Under the pieces are notes generated by a model. That model was not told where the DNA came from, made no database searches, and saw only the letters and a list, made by a program, of their open reading frames with translations. A DNA stretch of 11,786 nucleotides from DAOMOD01 sp964526035 (GTDB lineage: Bacteria > Pseudomonadota > Gammaproteobacteria > Xanthomonadales > BPKI01): contig CAZGKE010000110.1 of assembly GCA_964526035.1 (NCBI GenBank), positions 1 to 11,786 of the forward strand, in the 5' to 3' direction. A program made the position numbers and the translations under genes. Below are positions 1-5,168 of the stretch, in pieces (within the stretch, counting starts at the first letter, position 1; each line of letters begins with the position of its first letter).

Positions 1-39
1 CCTCCTGCCCTCCAGATCCGCGTGCGGCCTGCGGGGTCT

Positions 40-200
40 GTCGACGGTCCATCCTTGGCCCGACGACGCCAGACTGGCCCACTTCCTGTGGACCACCCTT
101 CGGGCTGTTCACTCCGGCCGCCCGCCGCTGCAGAGGGTCCCCGAGAGCGACGCGCCCTCCAGGGCGCGCAGACAAAAAAGCGGCTGCGGCAGATTGCCGC
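40..200. repeat. Cluster of extragenic hairpins upstream of rep
   Basis: This gene-free stretch holds at least four inverted repeats read directly from the sequence. Hairpin A (40-67) pairs 10 of 12 positions around a TCCT loop. Hairpin B (75-95) pairs 7 of 8 around a TTCCT loop. Hairpin C (151-168) has a perfect 7-bp CGCGCCC/GGGCGCG stem with loop TCCA. Hairpin D (186-200) has a 6-bp GCGGCA/TGCCGC stem. A and B share a GGNCCA...TGGNCC core and a TCCT-type loop, which suggests copies of one extragenic palindrome family. Six A residues at 174-179 lie beside D; read on the minus strand, hairpin plus T-run would resemble an intrinsic terminator, but no minus-strand gene feeds into it. No open frame here looks coding. 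Confidence 0.55.
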
Positions 201-204
201 GCTG

Positions 205-301
205 TTGTAGGAGCCCACCCGTGGGCGACACTTGCCTCACGGTCGCCCACGGGTGGGTTCGGCTGCTGCGCAGCTACGCCGGGCTACCCCTGGACCTACA
301 A
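205..301. repeat. REP-like inverted doublet (BIME-type element)
   Basis: The element is bounded by TTGTAGG (205-211) and its reverse complement CCTACAA (295-301). The left unit, GTAGGAGC followed by a CCAC-CC-GTGG stem-loop and GCGAC (207-229), closely matches the general form of REP sequences of Pseudomonas and xanthomonads: a GTAGGAGC head plus a short palindrome ending in GCGA. The same core returns inverted at 242-259, matching the left arm (212-229) at 17 of 18 positions, so the pair can fold into one long hairpin. A perfect 10-bp palindrome, GCTGCGCAGC, lies at 265-274. Such elements are known to be mobilised by RAYT (TnpA_REP) transposases encoded elsewhere in the genome; none is in this window. 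The remaining bases to rep (302-379) show nothing I can name. Confidence 0.75.
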
Positions 302-379
302 GAGACAAGGGCCTCCAGGCAGGACGCCGGGTTGAAGGAACATTGTGACCCTGTCGGGGCGGAGGCATCCATGCCCGGC

Positions 380-388
380 TGCTAACAT
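380..388 (+). promoter_or_regulatory. Putative extended -10 of rep
   Basis: TGCTAACAT has the TGn extension followed by TAACAT, a 4/6 match to TATAAT. No -35 hexamer is visible at the expected distance (about 360-365 reads CGGAGG). Transcription would begin around 395-397, only a few bases before the ATG at 399. The spacing to that ATG is identical to that at ttcA. Confidence 0.4.
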
Positions 389-398
389 GCGCGCCCCG

Positions 399-2381
399 AT
401 GAGCCGCTTTCCACTCAATCCTGCCCAGGCCGAGGCCGTGCGATACAGCGAGGGCCCGCTGCTGGTGCTGGCGGGCGCTGGTTCGGGCAAGACGCGCGTC
501 ATCATCGAGAAGATCGGCCACCTGGTCGATCGCCGCCGCGTCGATCCGGCGCGCATCGCCGCCATCACCTTTACCAACAAGGCGGCCAGCGAGATGCGTG
601 AGCGCGTGGGCAAGCGCGTCGGAGGACAGGCTCGCGACGCTCTGACGGTCAGCACCTTTCATGCGCTGGGGCTGCGCTTCCTGCAGCAGGAACACGGCGC
701 TGCCGGATTGCGACGAGGGTTCTCGGTGTTTGACGCCGACGACAGTGCGGCCCTGGTCAAGGACCTCGCGCCGAAGGGAATCGGGACCGAAGCACTGCAG
801 CAGCTGCGTCATCTGGTAAGCCGCGCGAAGAACGCTGGCGCATGTCCGGAGACTGCAGCGGCGCACGCGCAGACGCCCCGAGAGCATGAAGCCGCCGACG
901 TCTATGCCGCATATCAACAGCGACTGGCAGCCTTCAATGCCGTCGATTTCGACGACCTTATCCGCCTGCCGCTGGACCTGCTCAGTACCGATCAAGAGCT
1001 GCTTGCACGTTGGCAGAAGCGATTCGATCATCTGCTGGTGGATGAATACCAGGACACCAACGCCGCGCAGTACGGCCTGCTGCGGTTGCTGGCAGGCGGC
1101 GGCTGTCCGTTTACCGTGGTGGGCGACGACGATCAGTCCATCTATGCGTGGCGCGGCGCCGATCCCGGCAACCTGATGACATTGCGGCAGGACTTCCCGA
1201 CACTCAAGGTCGTTCCCCTGGAGCAGAACTATCGCTCGACGCGACGCGTGCTGCGCATCGCCAACGCGCTGATCTCACATAATCCGCACCTGTTCGAAAA
1301 AAAGCTGTGGAGCGCACTCGGCGACGGCGAGGCGGTGCGCGTGCTGCCCTGTCGCGATCCCGAGCATGAGGCTGAGTGCATCGTGGCCGACCTCGTGCAC
1401 CGTGCCCATGCCGAACGCCGACCCTGGGCCGACTTTGCGGTGCTGTATCGCGGCAACCACCAGGCGCGCGTCGTCGAGCGCGCCCTGCGCCTGGCGGAAG
1501 TTCCCTACCATCTCTCGGGCGGCACCGCCTATTTTGATCGCGTGGAAATCAAGGACCTGATTGCCTATCTGCGCCTGATCGTCAATCCCGACGACGACGC
1601 CGCGTTCCTGCGCGTGGTGAACACTCCACGTCGCGAAATCGGTGCGACCACGCTTGAGCGTCTCGGTCAGCTGGCTGCAGGGCGCGGCCTGAGCCTGCTG
1701 CGCACCGCTTCGAGTCTCGATGCCCTGCGCGCGCTGCCGCCGCGACCGGCGGTGGCGCTCGGTGATTTCGTGCGTCTGGTCGAAGGACTCGCCCTGCGTG
1801 CGCGGCGTGATTCGGCGGCCGATATCGCCCGCGCGGTGGTGAAAGGGGTGGACTACGGCCGCCACATCGACGAAGGCAGCCGCGATGTCTCTCAGGCCCA
1901 GCGCCGCCGCGGGTTTCTGGAAGAATTCCTGGCTTTTCTCGAAGCGGGAGAGCGCGCCACCTCCACTCTGGCAGCCCAGCTCGCACTGCTCGGTCGCGGG
2001 GACGATGAGCGTCGCGGCGATGCCGTGCGGCTGATGACCCTGCACGGCTCCAAGGGCCTCGAGTTTCCGGTCGTCTACTTGATAGGGCTCGAAGAGGGGG
2101 TACTCCCGCACGAGTCCGCGCTGCACGACGGCAGCCTGGAAGAAGAGCGCAGGCTGCTCTACGTCGGCATTACCCGCGCCCGCGAGGCGCTGACCTTGAG
2201 TCACAGCGAGACGCGACGCAGGTTCGGCAGGCTGGAGAAGGTGACTCCGAGTCGTTTCCTGGGCGAACTACCCGACGCGGATCTGCAGTGGAAGGGACGC
2301 GACAGCGATGCCGACGGCGCGCGCTCGCGCGATCTCGCGCGTTCGCACCTCGATCGCCTCAAGACACTGCTGGCGGACTAG
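399..2381 (+). CDS. rep: ATP-dependent DNA helicase Rep (UvrD/Rep superfamily 1)
   Basis: The 660-aa product is a 3'-5' single-strand DNA translocase that helps replication forks past bound proteins and in restart. All SF1A motifs are visible: Q-motif Gln10, Walker A AGAGSGKT (25-32), Ia TFTNKAASEM (57-66), Walker B/DE LLVDEYQDTN (212-221, D215/E216), III VVGDDDQSIYAWRGA (240-254), IV LEQNYRS (274-280), V TLHGSKGLEF (547-556) and VI EERRLLYVGITRA (582-594). Length and collinearity match E. coli Rep (673 aa as I recall) better than UvrD or PcrA. I chose ATG 399 because MSRFPLNPAQ aligns with the E. coli N-terminus MRLNPGQQ and a -10-like box sits just upstream. In-frame ATG 387 and GTG 345 are alternatives; neither adds conserved sequence. 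No Shine-Dalgarno precedes 399. The stop codon TAG begins the -10 box of the next gene. Confidence 0.95.
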   Translation: MSRFPLNPAQAEAVRYSEGPLLVLAGAGSGKTRVIIEKIGHLVDRRRVDPARIAAITFTNKAASEMRERVGKRVGGQARDALTVSTFHALGLRFLQQEHGAAGLRRGFSVFDADDSAALVKDLAPKGIGTEALQQLRHLVSRAKNAGACPETAAAHAQTPREHEAADVYAAYQQRLAAFNAVDFDDLIRLPLDLLSTDQELLARWQKRFDHLLVDEYQDTNAAQYGLLRLLAGGGCPFTVVGDDDQSIYAWRGADPGNLMTLRQDFPTLKVVPLEQNYRSTRRVLRIANALISHNPHLFEKKLWSALGDGEAVRVLPCRDPEHEAECIVADLVHRAHAERRPWADFAVLYRGNHQARVVERALRLAEVPYHLSGGTAYFDRVEIKDLIAYLRLIVNPDDDAAFLRVVNTPRREIGATTLERLGQLAAGRGLSLLRTASSLDALRALPPRPAVALGDFVRLVEGLALRARRDSAADIARAVVKGVDYGRHIDEGSRDVSQAQRRRGFLEEFLAFLEAGERATSTLAAQLALLGRGDDERRGDAVRLMTLHGSKGLEFPVVYLIGLEEGVLPHESALHDGSLEEERRLLYVGITRAREALTLSHSETRRRFGRLEKVTPSRFLGELPDADLQWKGRDSDADGARSRDLARSHLDRLKTLLAD

Positions 2382-2384
2382 AAT
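2379..2384 (+). promoter_or_regulatory. Putative -10 (TAGAAT) for the phosphatase-pyrF pair
   Basis: TAGAAT is a 5/6 match to TATAAT, and its first three bases are the rep stop codon. Predicted transcription start is about 2391, giving a leader of roughly 27 nt before ATG 2418. The -35 area (about 2356-2361, GCCTCA) is not recognisable, so this rests on the -10 alone. Confidence 0.4.
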
Positions 2385-2417
2385 TCCAGTTTGCCGGGAG
2401 CCCGATCGATATCTGCC

Positions 2418-3272
2418 ATGTCGCTGAAACCTTTCACACCCTTGCTGCTTGCGCTGCTGCTGGGTTGCGCGGCGCAGCCCGGTCGCGAACCGATTGCCGT
2501 GGCGCCGGCGGCGAACGACAACCTCAATGCGACCCTGTGGATGCAGCACAGCGCCGAGTATCGCGCCGTCCTGCTCGGTCAGTTCAGGGTAGCGCGCGAG
2601 GTGATCGATCGGGCGCTGGATGATCCGCAGTGGAACGCGCTGCCAGCCCACGAACGCAGCGCCGACTTCCGGCATTTGCCGACGGCCATCATCGCCGACG
2701 TCGACGAGACCCTGATCGACAACAGCGCCTATCAGGCACGCGCCGTGCGAGATGGCGATGGCTACGATCGCGAGAGGTTCCGCGCCTGGGTGGAAGAGCG
2801 ACGCGCCGGCGCGTTGCCGGGGGCGGCGGATTTCCTGCGCCATGCGGCCGGTCGCGGTGTCACCGTCATCTACATCACCAATCGCGACGCACCCGTCGAA
2901 CTCCAGGGCACGCTGGACAATCTGCGCGCACTGGGCTTCCCGGTTGCGCGCGACGGCAGCAACCTGATGCTGCGCGGTGACCCCCGCGCGCCGGACACGG
3001 ACAAGGGCGAGCGCCGCCGCTGGGTCGGTGAGCGCTACCGCGTACTGCTGTTGCTGGGCGACAACCTGGGCGACTTCGTCGACGGAAGCGTCACGGATCC
3101 CGACGCCCGCCGGGCGCTGCTCGACCAACACCGGGACTACTGGGGGGAGCGCTGGATCATGCTGCCCAATCCCACCTATGGTGGCTGGGAGGGCAGCCTG
3201 ATCCGCCATCCCCGGGGTAGCGGCGAGGGCGATCGCCGCGCACGCAAGCACAGCCATCTGCGGGTCGAATGA
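2418..3272 (+). CDS. Lipoprotein acid phosphatase, e(P4)/HAD subfamily IIIB
   Basis: The 284-aa product is predicted to be a phosphomonoesterase anchored in the envelope. Residues 1-16 form a lipoprotein signal peptide ending LLLG before Cys17; Ala at +2 predicts outer-membrane sorting. HAD/DDDD motifs are in order: ADVDETLIDN (93-102; nucleophile Asp94, acid/base Asp96), ITNR (153-156; Thr154), Lys196 as motif III, and GDNLGDF (214-220; Asp215, Asp219) for Mg2+. The conserved end IMLPNPTYGGWEG (247-259) matches the Haemophilus e(P4) family (5'-nucleotidase/NMN phosphatase). By homology it would dephosphorylate nucleotides or similar phosphate esters outside the inner membrane, so nucleosides can be imported. 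Substrate cannot be told from sequence. ATG 2418 is chosen because the signal peptide begins there; an upstream TTG at 2391 would spoil it. The SD is weak (GGGAG at 2396-2400 is too distant). The gene overlaps pyrF by 4 nt, implying cotranscription. Confidence 0.9.
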   Translation: MSLKPFTPLLLALLLGCAAQPGREPIAVAPAANDNLNATLWMQHSAEYRAVLLGQFRVAREVIDRALDDPQWNALPAHERSADFRHLPTAIIADVDETLIDNSAYQARAVRDGDGYDRERFRAWVEERRAGALPGAADFLRHAAGRGVTVIYITNRDAPVELQGTLDNLRALGFPVARDGSNLMLRGDPRAPDTDKGERRRWVGERYRVLLLLGDNLGDFVDGSVTDPDARRALLDQHRDYWGERWIMLPNPTYGGWEGSLIRHPRGSGEGDRRARKHSHLRVE

Positions 3273-3988
3273 TGGTTCCCCCCAACGCCACGCCGGACCT
3301 CGATCCCGCCGAGCGCCTGATCTTCGCCCTCGACGTCGCCACGCGGGATCAGGCGCTGGGCCTGGTCGATACGCTCGGCGACTCGGTGCGTTTCTACAAG
3401 CTCGGCATGGAGCTGCTCACGTCCGGCGACTACTTCCGTCTCATCGAAGAGCTCGCGGCGCGCGGGAAGAAGCTGTTCGTGGACCTCAAGTTCTTCGACG
3501 TGCCGGCCACCGTAGCGCGCGCAGTCCAGGGGCTGCGTCGTTACCCGGTCCACTTCTGCACCATCCACGGCAACGACGGCATGATGCAGGCCGCGTCAAA
3601 GGTCAAGGGCGATATCCGATTGCTCGCGGTCACCGCGCTGACCAGCCTCGACGAACGTGACCTGGTCGATCTCGGATTCCGCTGCGTTCCCGAGGCGCTG
3701 GTGTTGTCGCGCGCCCGCGCGGCGCTCGCGGCAGGCTGCGACGGCGTGGTGTCCTCTGGACTTGAAGCGCAGGCGCTGCGTCGCGAAGCAGGAAACGCCC
3801 TGATCCTGGTGTGCCCCGGCATCCGACCGGTCGCCAACAGTGATGATCAGAAACGCACCGTGGACGTGGCCCAGGCCTTCTCCCTGGGCGCCGACTACAT
3901 CGTGGTTGGCCGGCCGATACGTGATGCGGCCGACCCGCGAGCGGCCGCCAACGCCATCCAGACCACCATTTCGGAATGCTTTTTATGA
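3269..3988 (+). CDS. pyrF: Orotidine 5'-phosphate decarboxylase
   Basis: PyrF converts OMP to UMP, the last step of de novo pyrimidine synthesis, in the cytoplasm. The 239-aa (beta/alpha)8 barrel shows the family landmarks: FALDV (19-23, Asp22), YKLG (43-46, Lys44), the catalytic DLKFFDVPATV (72-82, with Asp72, Lys74, Asp77), the phosphate-loop region PGIRP (183-187) and VVGRPI (212-217, Arg215). FFDVPATV in place of the common FHDIPNTV resembles the xanthomonad form as I remember it. The start is ATG 3269, overlapping the phosphatase stop as ATGA; a second ATG follows at 3272. No independent SD is evident, so translation is probably coupled to the upstream gene. The last codons (ECFL) fall into an AT-rich segment that continues past the stop. 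The likely terminator is at 4124-4156. Confidence 0.97.
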   Translation: MMVPPNATPDLDPAERLIFALDVATRDQALGLVDTLGDSVRFYKLGMELLTSGDYFRLIEELAARGKKLFVDLKFFDVPATVARAVQGLRRYPVHFCTIHGNDGMMQAASKVKGDIRLLAVTALTSLDERDLVDLGFRCVPEALVLSRARAALAAGCDGVVSSGLEAQALRREAGNALILVCPGIRPVANSDDQKRTVDVAQAFSLGADYIVVGRPIRDAADPRAAANAIQTTISECFL

Positions 3989-3989
3989 T

Positions 3990-3995
3990 TATAAT
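3990..3995 (+). promoter_or_regulatory. Perfect TATAAT hexamer just after pyrF
   Basis: A consensus TATAAT lies two bases past the pyrF stop codon within an AT-rich tract. The -35 area (around 3967-3972, CATTTC) is poor. If used, transcription would start near 4002 and run about 155 nt to the terminator at 4152-4156. AT-rich DNA produces such matches by chance, so confidence is low. Confidence 0.25.
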
Positions 3996-4055
3996 TCAAT
4001 ATCTTATATGGCCTATTCTAAGGTATTGCATTAGATCCAGGGCCTAAGCTACTAT

Positions 4056-4080
4056 ATCGTCACGCTTTGAGCGTGACGAT
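4056..4080. repeat. Perfect 25-nt inverted repeat
   Basis: ATCGTCACGC (4056-4065) pairs exactly with GCGTGACGAT (4071-4080) around TTTGA; T4066-A4070 can add an eleventh pair. No T-run follows on either strand, so it is not a classic intrinsic terminator. It could be an RNA stem-loop in the pyrF 3' region or candidate sRNA, or an operator-like dyad. Confidence 0.6.
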
Positions 4081-4123
4081 GACCTGAAAAAGATGCGATT
4101 CCCGCTCCGGCTCCGGCCGGTTT

Positions 4124-4156
4124 CCCCGGGCAGTGGAGACACTGTCCGGGGTTTTT
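4124..4156 (+). terminator. Rho-independent terminator after pyrF
   Basis: A 12-bp stem (4124-4135 with 4140-4151), with a single G-U pair at 4130/4145, closes a GAGA tetraloop of the GNRA class (4136-4139). It is followed directly by TTTTT (4152-4156). It ends transcription from the phosphatase-pyrF unit and from any small RNA started in the gap. Confidence 0.9.
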
Positions 4157-4241
4157 CGTTGTAGAGGCGGCTGAATCGACTCTATTGCGGCTTCGGCGAG
4201 TCATGCCCACAATGGCGGTTTGACCGTTGGGGAGCTTCAAA

Positions 4242-5114
4242 ATGATTCGACACATTGTTCTTGGCCTGCTTGCAGCGAGCCTGGTGGCCACCGTGGGTTG
4301 TGGTCGCGATGAGGCCGCTTCGCCCTCCGAAGTGGCTGCCGCCACCACAACGCCGACCGGCACCGTTGAGACTGCAGTGAGCGCCTTGCGCAGCAACGAT
4401 CTCAATGCGCTGCTGCGGGCATCAATGCCCGAGGAGCACTTCAATCGACTTGGTGCGCGCTGGACCGAGGACATGAAGGCCGAGGAGATCAGCGAAGACG
4501 AGCGCATGCAGTTCGCCATGACCATGGGCATGCTGACCGCCGATGGCGCCGAAGATTCGCTTATGGGCATGCTTGAGCCGCAGCTGGTCGAACTCGACAA
4601 GCAGATGGCGCAGCTGCCGCTGATGATCGGCATGGGCCGCGGCATGGCCGCCAGCATGGTTGAAGAAACCCAAGAGCTGACCGCAGAGCAGAAGCAGCAG
4701 GCGCAGAAGAGCCTCGATGCCCTTGCCGGCTGGGCGCAGTCGACGCCGTTCACCGACCGCGACCGCGCACGCAAGGCTGTCGGCGTGGCGACGAAGACCG
4801 CGCGCGAGCTGCAGCTGGAAACCATCGATGATGTGTACGCGCTGAGCTTCGAGGATGCATTGGGCAAGGGCGGCATCGTCCTCGGCGGCCTGAAACAGAT
4901 TCTCGATGTGTACGGACTGTCGATCGACAATGCGCTCGACTCGGTGAAGACCTCGGTGGTGTCGGAAAGCGGTGACCAGGCCAAGGTACGCATCGACTGG
5001 AAACTGCTCGATGCGCCGCTGTCGCTGGAGTCCGACATGGTGCGCAAGGAAGGGCGCTGGTTCTCCCGCGATACGCTGGAGCAGATCGCGCGCGCTGAAG
5101 CCGAAGGCCTCTGA
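4242..5114 (+). CDS. Predicted lipoprotein of unknown function, Met-rich
   Basis: I do not recognise this 290-aa protein's family. Residues 1-19 form a hydrophobic signal peptide with Arg3/His4 at the start and TVG before Cys20, an acceptable though not ideal lipobox; Gly21 at +2 suggests outer-membrane sorting. A low-complexity linker (about 22-41, rich in Ala, Thr, Ser and Pro) leads to a mostly helical, acidic body. Residues 89-139 contain 11 methionines, including MTMGM (93-97) and MGM (108-110). The C-terminal part (about 236-282) alternates charged and hydrophobic residues and ends VRKEGRWFSRDTL; with the N-terminal helix (42-62) it loosely recalls NTF2-like/DUF4878 proteins, but that is a guess. 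ATG 4242 is favoured over TTG 4227 by SD GGGGAG (4229-4234, 7-nt spacing). It sits after the pyrF terminator and 54 bp before plsB, so the two may be cotranscribed. Confidence 0.75.
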   Translation: MIRHIVLGLLAASLVATVGCGRDEAASPSEVAAATTTPTGTVETAVSALRSNDLNALLRASMPEEHFNRLGARWTEDMKAEEISEDERMQFAMTMGMLTADGAEDSLMGMLEPQLVELDKQMAQLPLMIGMGRGMAASMVEETQELTAEQKQQAQKSLDALAGWAQSTPFTDRDRARKAVGVATKTARELQLETIDDVYALSFEDALGKGGIVLGGLKQILDVYGLSIDNALDSVKTSVVSESGDQAKVRIDWKLLDAPLSLESDMVRKEGRWFSRDTLEQIARAEAEGL

Positions 5115-5129
5115 CGTCGCAATCTTCGC

Positions 5130-5154
5130 GGGGCGGCGCATCGCGCGCCGTCCC
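5130..5154 (+). promoter_or_regulatory. Stem-loop between lipoprotein gene and plsB
   Basis: GGGGCGGCGC (5130-5139) pairs with GCGCCGTCCC (5145-5154) over 10 bp, including one G-U pair, around loop ATCGC. It ends 14 nt before the plsB start and has no following T-run. It may slow ribosomes or polymerase, protect the upstream mRNA end, or act as a weak attenuator; the sequence alone does not say which. Confidence 0.45.
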
Positions 5155-5168
5155 GCTGCTGCGCCCCA

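Larger units (their letters stand above)
4002..4156 (+). ncRNA. Candidate small RNA between pyrF and the lipoprotein gene
   Basis: This is a proposal from architecture only: a consensus -10 hexamer at 3990-3995, a perfect hairpin at 4056-4080, and a textbook Rho-independent terminator at 4124-4156, with no open reading frame between. The transcript would be about 155 nt. I do not recognise it as a known RNA family. The alternative is that the whole stretch is the 3' untranslated region of pyrF, from which a 3'-UTR-derived RNA could still be released. Confidence 0.25.

Noticed and set aside
194..385. 63-aa open frame ending in MPGC before rep
   Set aside because: Most of it runs through the REP doublet, and its composition is that of a palindromic repeat rather than a protein; only the last four codons have an SD and are discussed as a mini-ORF.
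345..398. GTG 345 as the rep start (678-aa form)
   Set aside because: The added residues do not match Rep family N-termini, and the segment overlaps a probable -10 box; ATG 399 aligns with the known start of homologues.
2268..3257. 329-aa minus-strand frame opposite the phosphatase gene
   Set aside because: It is fully antisense to a gene with intact catalytic motifs and shows no recognisable domain; treated as a shadow frame.
4056..4080. The 25-nt hairpin as an intrinsic terminator
   Set aside because: No T-run follows on either strand; the true terminator is at 4124-4156.
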